Shown piece after piece: positions 26,909 through 35,661 of a DNA stretch of 64,000 nucleotides. The position numbers were made by a program, and so were the translations under genes. The stretch comes from Halobellus ruber (GTDB lineage Archaea > Halobacteriota > Halobacteria > Halobacteriales > Haloferacaceae). The stretch is from NCBI RefSeq assembly GCF_014212355.1, contig NZ_JACKXD010000003.1:248001-312000 (forward strand). Direction: 5' to 3'. The stretch's first letter is position 1. Every line of letters begins with the position of its first letter. Below the pieces are notes generated by a model, which ran no database searches, was not told where the DNA came from, and saw nothing but the letters and a program-made list of their open reading frames with translations.

Positions 26909-28096
26909 ATGCGTTGGTCCCCCCTCCCACGAGTGGTGATTGCTTTGTTGGTGGTGCTCAGCGGGTCGGGTGTCGCCGCAGTCACGGCCGCTGATCCGGC
27001 CATACAGCTGTCGTCGGTGGTGGTGACGCCCGACGACCCGAACACCGGCGAACAGGTGACGATCGACGCCACGATCGCCAACTTACAGAACAGTGACACG
27101 ACGGTCGACGTGACCGACCTCTACGTCCGGAAGCCCGGGACACTACAGGAGTTCGCCCGCGTGGAAAACGTCGGGTCCGTCGCCCCGGGCGGCAGCCTGT
27201 CGGTACCGATCTCGACGACCTTCGACACGCCGGGACAGAAGCGGCTCGAACTCAACGTGGGCGTTCGCGACGAGGACGGGAGCTACCACAGTTACACGTA
27301 CCCGATTTATATCGACGTGACGGAACCGACGGTCCGGGCGGATCTCGCTGCAAGCACGCCGACGAACGACACCGGAGTGACCCGGATATCGCTGACGAAC
27401 TACGGCAACACCAACCTCTCGAACGTCGAGATCGCTGCGGTCGCGAACGGGACCGTCGTCGATCGGAACTTCCTCCAAGAACTCCCCCCCGAGGCAAGCG
27501 GTACGACGGCGTTCGACACCGACGCTGTCGATGCCGACTCGGTGACTTTCACCGCGACGTATGCGGCTGCCGGCGGGAATCACACCACCACCCTCGCTGT
27601 CGACGTCGACGACGAGACGCCGGTCCCCGGTCGGGTCCGACTCACCGCGATCGAAGTGTCCCGGACGGGCACCGGCGTGATGATTCAGGGCGATGCGGCC
27701 AACCTCGGCGGCACCGACGCTGACTCGGTGTTGGTTCGGGTCGGTGACGCGCCTGGGGTCTCGCCCACGCCGCCGTCCGGCGAGTACTTCGTCGGTGCCG
27801 TCGAAGCCAGCGAGTTCGCGACTTTCGAGCTGACTGCCCGGACGGAGAACGCCTCCTCGGTTCCGGTCGAGATCACGTATCTCGTGGACAACGAGCGGGT
27901 GACGACGACACAGCGGGTGGATCTGTCGGCCGCCGGGGCCCCGTCCGCCCGAGCTGTCGGGGTCGAAAACGAACCCGCCCCGGGAGGGATGAACGACCCG
28001 AGAGGGTCCGGCGGTCCGCCGCTTGCACTCGTCGGGGGCGCGGTCGTGATCCTCGGCGTGATTGTCGGACTCGTGATCTACCGACGGCGAAGCTGA
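26909..28096 (+). CDS. Exported CARDB-domain protein, partner of the ABC exporter
   Basis: 395 residues. Signal peptide (residues 1-30, PRVVIALLVVLSGSGVAAVTA), then repeated CARDB/Ig-like beta domains with strings such as VVVTPDDPNTGEQVTIDATIANLQN and ISLTNYGNTNLSNVEI. The C-terminal helix GGPPLALVGGAVVILGVIVGLVIY plus RRRS anchors it. The stop overlaps the start of the ATPase gene by one base (TGATG), so it is translated as part of the same unit. It probably captures or presents the exporter's substrate outside the cell. Confidence 0.85.
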   Translation: MRWSPLPRVVIALLVVLSGSGVAAVTAADPAIQLSSVVVTPDDPNTGEQVTIDATIANLQNSDTTVDVTDLYVRKPGTLQEFARVENVGSVAPGGSLSVPISTTFDTPGQKRLELNVGVRDEDGSYHSYTYPIYIDVTEPTVRADLAASTPTNDTGVTRISLTNYGNTNLSNVEIAAVANGTVVDRNFLQELPPEASGTTAFDTDAVDADSVTFTATYAAAGGNHTTTLAVDVDDETPVPGRVRLTAIEVSRTGTGVMIQGDAANLGGTDADSVLVRVGDAPGVSPTPPSGEYFVGAVEASEFATFELTARTENASSVPVEITYLVDNERVTTTQRVDLSAAGAPSARAVGVENEPAPGGMNDPRGSGGPPLALVGGAVVILGVIVGLVIYRRRS

Positions 28097-28758
28097 TGAC
28101 GGTCGTCCGACTCGACGGCGTCGTCAAGCGCTACCGGACCGGCGGCGAGACTATCGAGGCGCTTGCAGGCGTCGACTTCGCGGCGGCACGCGGCGAGATG
28201 GTGACGGTGATCGGGCCCTCCGGCTCCGGCAAGAGCACGATGCTGAACCTGGTGGGACTCCTGGATACGCCCTCGGAGGGGACCGTCAGACTCGATGGCC
28301 GGAACGTGACGGCGTTCTCCGAGGACGAACTGACCGAGGAACGCCGCTCGGAGATCGGGTTCGTCTTTCAGGCGTTTCACCTGCTGCCGATGCTCACCGC
28401 AGTCGAGAACGTCGAGCTCCCGTCGTTGTGGGACACCACACGGGATCGATCAGACCGCGCGGCCGACCTCCTCGACCGGGTCGGTCTCGGCGACCGGCTT
28501 GCGCACACGCCCGAGGAGCTGTCGGGCGGGCAGAAACAGCGGGTCGCGATCGCCCGGGCGCTGGTCAACGAACCCGACATCGTCCTCGCCGACGAGCCGA
28601 CCGGCAACCTGGATCAGGACACCGGGCGGACCATCCTCGACGAACTGACTCGGCTCAAGGAGGAGGAGAACATCGCGATCGTCGCGGTCACACACGACGA
28701 GCAACTGGTCGAGTACGCCGACCGGGTCGTCCGCCTCGTCGACGGGGTGATACAGTGA
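28096..28758 (+). CDS. MacB/LolD-type ABC transporter ATPase
   Basis: 220 residues, standard length. Walker [10 protein letters not shown] at residues 40-48, Q-loop VFQAFHLLP, signature [15 protein letters not shown], Walker [13 protein letters not shown], then the switch His in VTHDEQ. Energises the permease that follows; the stop overlaps the permease GTG start. Export-type ABC of the lipoprotein/antimicrobial peptide class. Confidence 0.93.
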   Translation: MTVVRLDGVVKRYRTGGETIEALAGVDFAAARGEMVTVIGPSGSGKSTMLNLVGLLDTPSEGTVRLDGRNVTAFSEDELTEERRSEIGFVFQAFHLLPMLTAVENVELPSLWDTTRDRSDRAADLLDRVGLGDRLAHTPEELSGGQKQRVAIARALVNEPDIVLADEPTGNLDQDTGRTILDELTRLKEEENIAIVAVTHDEQLVEYADRVVRLVDGVIQ

Positions 28759-29897
28759 GCCGTTCGGACCTCCTGTGGCGGTTCCCGAGCCTCCGGATGG
28801 CGTGGCGCAACCTCGGGCGGAACCGGATCCGGACCGCGCTCGCGACGCTCGGGATCGTCATCGGCGTCGTGGCGATCGCGTCGCTCGGGATCGCCGGCGT
28901 CGCACTCCAGGAGCAGGCGACGTCCGATCTGGGTAGCCTCGGGAGCGACGTGACAGTCAGGTCGGGGGCGGACAGCGAGACGGACGGCGTGACCGACGAC
29001 CAGGTCGACGCCATCCGGGGTATCGTCACCGACGCCCCGGTCGTGCCACAGAAGACCAACAGTACGACGCTGTCGTCCCGCGACGGCGAGGAGGCGTTCG
29101 TCAACGTCGTCGGCGTCACGAACGCCGCCGCGCTGTACACCGCCTCCGCGGGCGAGTCCCCGGAACGACTGCGTTCCGGGGCACTCCTCACCAACGAGAC
29201 GGCGCGACGGCTGGGGATCGAACTCGGTGACCCGGTGACCTACGACGGGCGACTCTACCGCGTCCAGGGGTTGATCGAGTCCAGCAGCGGCTTCGGCGGG
29301 GGAAGCGAACTCGTCGTCCCGCTTTCCGCACTCGACGAGGAGGAACACTACGACGAAGTGACCGTCGTCGCGGCCAACGGCGACCGTGCGCAGGCGATCG
29401 CTTCAACGCTCGAAACCCGGTTCAACACCGAGGACGACGAGGAAGTGAGCGTCACGAACTTCGCGAACATCCAGGAGAACATCGATTCGTTCTTCAACAC
29501 CCTCAACCTCGCGCTGCTCGGTATCGGCGCCATCTCGCTGGTCGTCGCGAGCGTTGCCATCCTCAACGTGATGCTGATGAGCACGATCGAACGCCGCGGC
29601 GAGATCGGCGTGCTCCGTGCGGTCGGGATCCGTCGTGGAGAGGTCCTCCGGATGATCCTCGCGGAAGCGACGTTCCTCGGACTGATCGGCGGTGTCGTCG
29701 GTGCCGCCGCGTCGCTCGGCACCGGGCTCGTGATCTTCGAGATGCTGACCGGGGACCCGACCCTCGTGTTCGCGTGGGAGAGCCTCCGGTATCTCGGGTA
29801 CGGCTTCGGGTTTGCGGTCGTCGCGAGCGTCCTGAGCGGGCTGTATCCCGCCTGGAAGGCCGCGAACGAACTGCCGGTCGAGGCCCTCAGGGGGTAG
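28755..29897 (+). CDS. MacB-type ABC transporter permease
   Basis: 380 residues from a GTG start that overlaps the ATPase stop. One helix near the N-terminus (IRTALATLGIVIGVVAIASLGIAGVAL), a large extracellular domain of about 200 residues, and three C-terminal helices with the FtsX/MacB signature STIERRGEIGVLRAVGIRRGEVLRMIL. Domain order MacB_PCD then FtsX. A dimer is expected with two ATPases. Third gene of the CARDB-ATPase-permease operon. Confidence 0.92.
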   Translation: MSRSDLLWRFPSLRMAWRNLGRNRIRTALATLGIVIGVVAIASLGIAGVALQEQATSDLGSLGSDVTVRSGADSETDGVTDDQVDAIRGIVTDAPVVPQKTNSTTLSSRDGEEAFVNVVGVTNAAALYTASAGESPERLRSGALLTNETARRLGIELGDPVTYDGRLYRVQGLIESSSGFGGGSELVVPLSALDEEEHYDEVTVVAANGDRAQAIASTLETRFNTEDDEEVSVTNFANIQENIDSFFNTLNLALLGIGAISLVVASVAILNVMLMSTIERRGEIGVLRAVGIRRGEVLRMILAEATFLGLIGGVVGAAASLGTGLVIFEMLTGDPTLVFAWESLRYLGYGFGFAVVASVLSGLYPAWKAANELPVEALRG

Positions 29898-30092
29898 TCG
29901 GCGTCAGCCCCCGGCCGGGGTCGTCGGTGCCCGGTCGCCGCCTACCGAGTGCCACGTCCGGATCGAGATCGGTCTCACAGACGTGACCGTTGTCGGGCCG
30001 GCCAGTAGTGGTGTTAGCTGCGACCGGTGCTGGAAAGATTGATGCGCCAACTGCCGGTGCGTGACTGTCAACACAGACCGACGAAGCGGGTA

Positions 30093-30275
30093 CTACGTGC
30101 CATCCCAGTGGATTTCGGAATACCGGTGAGATACGCGTACTGCCCCCTCCATCGCGGGAGTAGCCTCAACAACAGAAAGAGGATGTAGCGGTACTTGATT
30201 CACGTCTGCGTATATGGTTTTACAGCCGTCAAATCCGTCGAATTTGGCAGTATTAGGAATGTCATATAGGGTTGT
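30093..30275 (-). pseudogene. Possible C-terminal remnant of a lost gene
   Basis: About 60 codons on the minus strand with ordinary protein composition (short motifs NTAKFDGFDGCKTIYAD and HRYSEIHWDGT before a stop at 30093) and visibly lower GC than the flanks. Its upstream end stops where the inverted-repeat element at 30277 begins. I recognise no family; it may be chance. Confidence 0.25.
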
Positions 30276-30276
30276 T

Positions 30277-30358
30277 ATGGTAGCGTTTGCAAGTCTTCGC
30301 TCACTCGATCGCACGACGGCGTGCGATCTGATGTGCAACCAGTTGCAAACGCTACTAT
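30277..30358. repeat. Inverted-repeat element of about 82 bp with an inner hairpin
   Basis: Ends ATGGTAGCGTTTGCAA and TTGCAAACGCTACTAT are inverse to each other except at one position. Between them lies a second hairpin, GATCGCAC/GTGCGATC around loop GACGGC (30308-30329). It looks like a miniature transposon of another family than the 78-bp element; the source IS is not in the window. Confidence 0.6.
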
Positions 30359-30729
30359 ATTAGTACAGTGAGTGCTGATCTTCGCTGCTTCTTCCGGGAC
30401 AGTCCGGTCTCCCCGGACTCGCCGTCACAGTACCGAAGCCTCCGTTCCGGGTCACGAGGAACCGCAACACCGGCGTTCTGTGCGTTGATGAGGGGCATCC
30501 GAGCCGTTCTCTCGATTGTCTCACGGAGATCGGCGCTGAAGCGCTTGGTCCAACTGCGCCGGAGTGTCGGCTGGTCGGGACCGGAATCGAACCCCAGCGA
30601 CCGACGGGGCTCGGAGTGCTGCCGGGGATGTTCGACGAACGCTGTTTCGTGGCCCTTTCAGCGGGAGCGTTCTGAAAAGCGGTGGCATCTCCTACCGGGT
30701 CGGACCGGAGTACTGATCGTGGGGGCTGA

Positions 30730-30807
30730 TACTGTTGGGTATAACTACGTGAAGATTTTCGACACCCCGAGGTGTCGAAGTCCGTCACGGGACTACAGCC
30801 GACAGTA
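30730..30807 (-). repeat. 78-bp palindromic element, copy H
   Basis: TACTGTTGGGTATAAC left, TACAGCCGACAGTA right. Perfect TGA/TGA flanks (30727-30729 and 30808-30810). Confidence 0.92.
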
Positions 30808-31084
30808 TGAACTCCACGTAGGACAGTGAATACTGACGGACGAGCCGCTCGACCGGGTTGTGAGCGCTGTGTTCGAACCGGATTCCCGAGACGGTCCGGA
30901 CATCCTCAGTGAGCGCCGTCGGTGAACCCTGGTCGTACGGTGGCGTCGAGTCGTAGGCCGGCCGATCGAGCTGCTGTGTCGTCGCTCTCGATTGGAACAC
31001 GTCGCGTCGGGACGCGGCAGTCGGTGCCATCGGAGACGCCTCAGTCGTTCTCAGCGAATCCTGTGGCGTTGCGTCCGGCGGGAT

Positions 31085-31915
31085 TCAGGCGTCGCCGTCC
31101 CCCGGATCATCCGCCACCGGCAGTCCCGTGGCCATCAGTCGTCGAACGATCGTAACGAGCCCGTTGTCGAACCCACGGCCGAACACCCCCTGTTCGTGTT
31201 CGCGACCGTCCTCTCCGGTTTCGGTGAAGGAGCTCACTAGGATCGTCTCGCGGTCGGCCAGCAACAGCCGACTGATCTCCGTGTTGTCCGACGGGAGCGT
31301 CGATCGACTCAACCAGTCCAAGCCCGACGTGAACACATCGACGTCCGGGAGAGTATCCTGAACCTCGGCTCGGAGGTCTTCATCGGCTGTTCCAATGAGG
31401 AGGTTCACACCGCGCTCCTGGCCCGTCCGCAACTGCTCGGCCAGTCGGTCGGTGAAAACACTCTGGTGCCCGATCACGAGAACCACCTCTTCGGTCGCCC
31501 CCTCGATCAACTGTTGCGTTCGACTTGTGATCCCCTGGTTACCACTCAGCGCCCATACTTCGTGGGTCGCTTCCGTCGTCCGTTCGTCGTCAGCCGGGTC
31601 GAGTCCACTGAGAGCGCTCCGGAGTGACTCGGTCCGCTCGACGTACTCCGACTGGAGGGTGTTGACAGCCTCGTCGATGGAGACCGCCCGAAACACCTGC
31701 GGGTTCGAGTGTTGGGTCTCGACCAGTCCCTTCGATTCCAGTACGCGAATCGCGTCGTAGACACGCGTCCGGGGGACCTCGGAGGTCTCGCTGATGTCCT
31801 TTGCTGTCCCGCGCTCGCGGCGTGTGAGCGCCACGAACGACCTGGCCTCGTACTCCTTGAGTCCGAGTTCCTTGAGCAGTTCGATCGCTTGGTCTTGATT
31901 TGAACTATCGTCCAT
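31085..31915 (-). CDS. TrmB-family transcription regulator
   Basis: 276 residues. N-terminal TrmB winged helix (LLKELGLKEYEARSFVALTRRERGTAKDISETSEVPRTRVYDAIRVLESKGLV) and a C-terminal effector-type region with EEVVLVIGHQSVF and RLLLADRETILVSSF. Haloarchaeal TrmB proteins govern sugar or other transport genes; here it stands between two ABC export loci. The start codon overlaps a dyad TTGGTCCCAA (31915-31924) that also occurs before the broken paralogue and before the next operon, which suggests autoregulation. Confidence 0.88.
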   Translation of the reverse strand: MDDSSNQDQAIELLKELGLKEYEARSFVALTRRERGTAKDISETSEVPRTRVYDAIRVLESKGLVETQHSNPQVFRAVSIDEAVNTLQSEYVERTESLRSALSGLDPADDERTTEATHEVWALSGNQGITSRTQQLIEGATEEVVLVIGHQSVFTDRLAEQLRTGQERGVNLLIGTADEDLRAEVQDTLPDVDVFTSGLDWLSRSTLPSDNTEISRLLLADRETILVSSFTETGEDGREHEQGVFGRGFDNGLVTIVRRLMATGLPVADDPGDGDA

Positions 31916-31924
31916 TGGTCCCAA
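31915..31924. promoter_or_regulatory. TTGG-NN-CCAA dyad at the TrmB start
   Basis: TTGGTCCCAA. The same half-sites with a 2-base spacer occur at 32132-32141 and 33070-33079, all within 1.2 kb around the TrmB genes. Candidate operator. Confidence 0.4.
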
Positions 31925-32131
31925 CCTCAACCGCTACTGTCCCGTTCGGTCCCCGGTTGGTTAATTCACCGGACTGAGATATGACGATGTAACACGTACA
32001 ATCATAAAGACACGCCGAATCGGGAGGGTACGGGTCCAACAAAACCGGTACTCCGTCAGTGTTCACTCAGTTACTCACAACACCTCTTTATACCGGCAGC
32101 ACGGATCGTAGCGTGGCGTGTGACAACAGAT

Positions 32132-32141
32132 TTGGTCCCAA
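32132..32141. promoter_or_regulatory. TTGG-NN-CCAA dyad upstream of the TrmB pseudogene
   Basis: TTGGTCCCAA followed by CCTC, a 14-base identity with the site at 31915. A TATA-like CTTTATACC lies further upstream at about 32088-32096. Also nearby is a GTGGCGTGT/ACACGCCAC inverted repeat (32113-32163). Confidence 0.4.
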
Positions 32142-32207
32142 CCTCTCTGTCGCTACACGCCACAAACCACCACACCAGGTGGTTTTCACGGGACTGGTGA
32201 CGAGGTG

Positions 32208-32780
32208 ATGTCCGACGACCCATCCGACCAAGCACGGTCTACGGCCGTCACACAGCTCAAAGCGCTCGGTCTCATACTGTTGGCTATAACTACGTGAAGA
32301 TTTTCGACACCCCGGGGTGTCGAAATCCGTCACGCGACGATAGCCGACAGTATCAGTACCTACGCCGCTCGAACGTTCGTCGCCCTCGTTAGCCTCGGCG
32401 AGGGGACTGCGCAGGCCGTGAGTGAAGTCGCCGACGTTCCCCGAACGCGCGTCTACGATGCGGCCAGCGAACTCCAAAACCGCGGATTGGTCGACGTGAA
32501 ACGGTCGAGCCCCAAACGATATTGGGCGATTTCAACGGAGACGGCCGGCCGACACCTCGAACAGGAATACAGCCACCGCGTGGATGTTCTGACGGACGCG
32601 CTCGATGCGCTCGATACCACGAGTCGCATCACGGAACAGCGAGGCGTCTGGACGGTGACCGGCCGGGACGCCGTGACCGATCGCGTGGTGGAGTTCATCT
32701 CGAACGCCGACGACGAAGTCGTGTACGTAATCAGCGTCGACAACTGCTCTCGGCCGTCGGATCCGGATTCGCAACGTCTG
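32208..32780 (+). pseudogene. TrmB-family regulator interrupted by palindromic element I and truncated at its C-terminus
   Basis: The ATG at 32208 starts a reading frame ending ...QLKALGL at 32273. Then copy I intervenes with an in-frame TGA. Directly after it the frame resumes as STYAARTFVALVSLGEGTAQAVSEVADVPRTRVYDAASELQNRGLV, matching the intact paralogue (LGLKEYEARSFVALTRR...). The protein runs on to ...DDEVVYVISVDNCS and then loses similarity near 32755, so the effector half is missing. A GTG at 32418 could start a shorter product, but that would cut the winged helix. Regarded as broken. Confidence 0.82.
32275..32352 (-). repeat. 78-bp palindromic element, copy I, inside the TrmB pseudogene
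   Basis: TACTGTTGGCTATAAC left, GATAGCCGACAGTA right. TCA on both sides (32272-32274 and 32353-32355). Deleting the element plus one TCA gives GGTCTCAGTACC, which translates G-L-S-T in frame with the flanking TrmB codons. Confidence 0.95.
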
Positions 32781-32839
32781 TCGATAGCAACGAGCGACGG
32801 CGTCAGGGCCGACAGCGAGAAGCGGGTTCGGACAGGGGA

Positions 32840-33037
32840 TCAGTTCCGCCTGAGCCCCGCTCCCGCCCGCCCGACCCCGTTAACGACGCTGCCGCCCGCC
32901 GCCCGGGCCCGTCCGTAGCCTCGGCGCAGCGCGGCAAAGGCCGTTCCGAACCCGAGCGCGACGACGTACACGACGAACAGGACAATAATGTGTCCCACAT
33001 CGTAGGCGTGCTCTGCTAGCCCTGAGGGATCATCCAT
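32840..33037 (-). CDS. 65-residue single-pass membrane protein
   Basis: One helix (HIIVLFVVYVVALGFGTAFAAL) and a basic C-terminal tail (RRGYGRARAAGG...GLRRN). The start is well supported: a TATA box (TTTATATAAT on the minus strand, about 33055-33065) lies 24 bases upstream, as for a leaderless gene. It overlaps the degenerated 3' end of the TrmB pseudogene. It may belong to the transport locus next to it. No family known to me. Confidence 0.65.
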   Translation of the reverse strand: MDDPSGLAEHAYDVGHIIVLFVVYVVALGFGTAFAALRRGYGRARAAGGSVVNGVGRAGAGLRRN

Positions 33038-33054
33038 ATTCGGGATTCGTTTTC

Positions 33055-33067
33055 ATTATATAAATAG
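33055..33067 (-). promoter_or_regulatory. TATA box for the 65-residue membrane protein, with a TTGGGTCCAA dyad adjacent
   Basis: CCTATTTATATAA on the minus strand, 18-30 bases before the ATG. The dyad TTGGGTCCAA at 33070-33079 lies directly upstream of it, where an activator or repressor could act. Confidence 0.55.
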
Positions 33068-33134
33068 GCTTGGGTCCAATTATCATATATAATTTTGGGG
33101 CGGTCCGGTATGCCGCCCGCGGTGGTCACCGGGG

Positions 33135-34439
33135 CTACCGGGACAGGTGCGCGAGCGGCCGCAGTCGCGCCACTCGGAGACTGGCGGCGAGGCCGGCGAC
33201 GAGGCTGGTCAGGACGGCAATCGCGAATCCGGCGGCAAGAACGGACGGTGGGGTCCGGACGAGTCCCTCGAACCCGACGACAGCGAGCGCCAGGCGGTTC
33301 AGAGCCGCCGCGGCGGGCAGGGTGAGGCCGACGCCCACCACCCCACCGAGTCCGCCGAGTACGATCGCCTGGATGCTGACCACGCCGGCGAGCGTCCGCG
33401 GCCCGACGCCGACCGCCACGAGCGCGGCGAACTCCGCCCGTTGCCGGTGAACGGCACTAAACAGGAGGTTGACGGTCAGCGCCACCCCCGCCACCGCCGC
33501 GAGCACGGTCAGGCTGACACCGCTCGCGATCACCACGGCCTGCTGTCGGAGCGTCGCGCGCAGCTGTTCGCGGTTCGTCCGGACCTCGTACGCCGGGTAG
33601 TCTTGTTCGAGTTCCTGCCGCATCCGGTCGGCGCTGACCCCCTCCGCGAGCGCCACGGTGACGAACGTCGCGCGGTCGGCGTCGGTCCCGCCGGTCAGTT
33701 CCTGGAGTTCGCTCAGGGGCACGGTCACCGTCGGCGACCTCAGGAACCGCGTGTACGTGCGTGAAACGCCGACGACGCGGAACGGGCGTTCCCGTGCCTC
33801 CGCGATGCTGCCCCCGATGTACAGCGTGTCGTTCACCGACACGTCGAACCGTTCGGCCGTCGCCGGATCGACGACCACCTCTCGGGTCATCGGTCCCTGG
33901 TAGGTCCCGTTGGCGTAGTGAACGTCCCCGCGGGTGAACCCGCTCCCCGCGCGCAGGGTGACGGCGTTCGGTCCCGCCGGACCGCCGGTCCCGACGTAGG
34001 TGACGAACTCGCCGGACTCGTTTGCGACGTACACCGACTGGAACGCGATCGGCACGGCGGTTTGGATCCCGTCGCGTCGTTCGAGTTCCGCCGCGAGATC
34101 GTGGGCGTCGACGACGCCGTTTCGTATCCCGCCGATCTCCCCCGGTGTCACCTCGATTGCGCCGCCGGTCACCCACAGGTCGCGGTCGGCCGCGGCGAAC
34201 TTCTCGCTCCCGGTTTCGACGACGCCGACGCCCAAACTCCCGAGCAGCGTCGCCGAAAGCACGGCGAGCGCGATCCCCGCGATCATCAGCCCCGTTCGGG
34301 CCCCGTCGTGGCGCAACTGCGCGACGGCGACCTCGACAGCCCCACGGGCCCGGTTCGCGGCGGCCGGACCGCGTCCGCGACCGTCGCCCGGGTCGCTCCC
34401 GGGACGACCGACGGATTTCCCCGGGTCCGTGTCGCTCAT
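33135..34439 (-). CDS. FtsX/MacB-type ABC permease, second locus, subunit 2
   Basis: 434 residues. One N-terminal helix after a long disordered Asp/Gly/Arg-rich start (residues 1-45), an extracellular domain of about 220 residues, then three helices (VLAAVAGVALTVNLLFSAV, LAGVVSIQAIVLGGLGGVVGVGLTL, VLAAGFAIAVLTSLVAGLAASL). The RAEFAALVAVGVGPRTL stretch corresponds to the FtsX-family conserved loop. Overlaps the upstream permease by 4 bp (ATGA). The two unequal permeases probably make a heterodimeric channel with the 35662 ATPase. Confidence 0.9.
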   Translation of the reverse strand: MSDTDPGKSVGRPGSDPGDGRGRGPAAANRARGAVEVAVAQLRHDGARTGLMIAGIALAVLSATLLGSLGVGVVETGSEKFAAADRDLWVTGGAIEVTPGEIGGIRNGVVDAHDLAAELERRDGIQTAVPIAFQSVYVANESGEFVTYVGTGGPAGPNAVTLRAGSGFTRGDVHYANGTYQGPMTREVVVDPATAERFDVSVNDTLYIGGSIAEARERPFRVVGVSRTYTRFLRSPTVTVPLSELQELTGGTDADRATFVTVALAEGVSADRMRQELEQDYPAYEVRTNREQLRATLRQQAVVIASGVSLTVLAAVAGVALTVNLLFSAVHRQRAEFAALVAVGVGPRTLAGVVSIQAIVLGGLGGVVGVGLTLPAAAALNRLALAVVGFEGLVRTPPSVLAAGFAIAVLTSLVAGLAASLRVARLRPLAHLSR

Positions 34440-35659
34440 CCCGACATCACCTCGACGGGATCGGTGCGGATGCTCAGCCAGACGGGGTACGGCGCGGCGA
34501 GGAGCCCGATGAGCACCGTAATCACGACGCCGTACCCGGCGAGGATCGGGGGGAACGACGCCAGTTCGGCGACGCCCAGAAACCGTGTGCTGAGCGCGTT
34601 GATCACGCGGACCAGCACGGCCCCGACGGCGACGCCGACGAGCCCACCGAGGAGCGTCAGCGTGATCGTCTCCCCGGCCACGACGGTCGCCCGCGACCGC
34701 GTCGAGAAGCCGAGCGCTCCGAGCGTCGCCAGCGCGCGCCGGTCCCCCGTGACTTCGAGCCCCATCAACGTCGCGACCAGCAACCCCCCGACGGCGAGTG
34801 CGACGACGAACGCCGCCGCTGCGAGGGCGCGTGGCAGCCCGGACTGTGAGACCTGCGCCGCCCCCAGCCCCGACCGCGTCACGACATCCGTCGACGGGTA
34901 CAGTCCCTCGAGCACCGGCCTGACCCCCGCGTCGGTGGTCGCCACCAGCAGCTGATCGGCCTGGTCGCCGTCGGTCGCACCCGCCACCGCCTGGACCTCC
35001 GCGAGGTGCCCGAGCGCGACCGGCACGGTTCCGGCGCCGGTCGTCGGACCGCCGCCCTCGACCCGCTGGACGGTGAACTCCCGGCCGGCCGTCGTGAGCC
35101 GGCTTCCGTTCGACGCGTTCAGCAGCCCCGCGGCGCCGTCGCTGACGACGAGCTCCCCGGTCCAGCGGCCGTCGTAGTCACCGTTCGCGTAGTGGGGGTC
35201 CCCCGGCGCGAGCGGGGCCGTCGACAGGCCGAACACCTGGGTGGTCGCCCCGTCGGGGGGCGGGATCACCCCGACCAGCAGGACGTACGCCGAGTCGTCG
35301 GTCGCGGGGTTGGTGACGTTCAGCAGGCCGAGCAGGACCGGGGTGGCGTAGGTCACGCGGTCGTCGGCGGCGACCCGCGCGCTCACATCGTGGACCGCGC
35401 CGAGCCGGGGTCCGTCGGTGTCGGCGACGAGGGTGGAGCTCCCCGACTCGGGAACCACCCAGAAGTCGACGTCGTCGCTCTGTACGGTCGTCTGCGACGC
35501 GAGCCCCAGAGAGAGCCCCGTGATCGCAACGACGAACGCGACCGTGACCGCAACCCCGCAGACGGCGAGGACGACGCCGGCGGGCGCCTCCCCCCTGAGA
35601 CGGCCGAGGAGGCGTCGCCCGCCGAGTCGGAGAAGCGACGCGGTTCGGGTCCCCCACAT
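34436..35659 (-). CDS. FtsX/MacB-type ABC permease, second locus, subunit 1
   Basis: 407 residues, same layout: N-terminal helix (GVVLAVCGVAVTVAFVVAITGLSLGLA), extracellular domain, three C-terminal helices with RRALATLGALGFSTRSRATVVAGETITLTLLGGLVGVAVGAVLV. Starts 2 bp after the ATPase stop and overlaps the next permease. Related in fold, but with low identity, to the 33135 subunit. Confidence 0.9.
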   Translation of the reverse strand: MWGTRTASLLRLGGRRLLGRLRGEAPAGVVLAVCGVAVTVAFVVAITGLSLGLASQTTVQSDDVDFWVVPESGSSTLVADTDGPRLGAVHDVSARVAADDRVTYATPVLLGLLNVTNPATDDSAYVLLVGVIPPPDGATTQVFGLSTAPLAPGDPHYANGDYDGRWTGELVVSDGAAGLLNASNGSRLTTAGREFTVQRVEGGGPTTGAGTVPVALGHLAEVQAVAGATDGDQADQLLVATTDAGVRPVLEGLYPSTDVVTRSGLGAAQVSQSGLPRALAAAAFVVALAVGGLLVATLMGLEVTGDRRALATLGALGFSTRSRATVVAGETITLTLLGGLVGVAVGAVLVRVINALSTRFLGVAELASFPPILAGYGVVITVLIGLLAAPYPVWLSIRTDPVEVMSG

Positions 35660-35661
35660 CG

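Larger units (their letters stand above)
29898..31084. other. Long intergenic region with two repeat elements and a low-GC coding remnant
   Basis: Contains a coding-like remnant (30093-30275), an inverted-repeat element (30277-30358) and palindromic element H (30730-30807). The rest, including 30360-30720, shows no gene. A patch at 30586-30604 resembles a tRNA T-arm but does not pair correctly. Confidence 0.5.

Noticed and set aside
30586-30604. tRNA-like T-arm (GGGGTTCGATTCC on the minus strand)
   Set aside because: The bases on either side do not form the T stem, and no acceptor, D or anticodon arm can be drawn.
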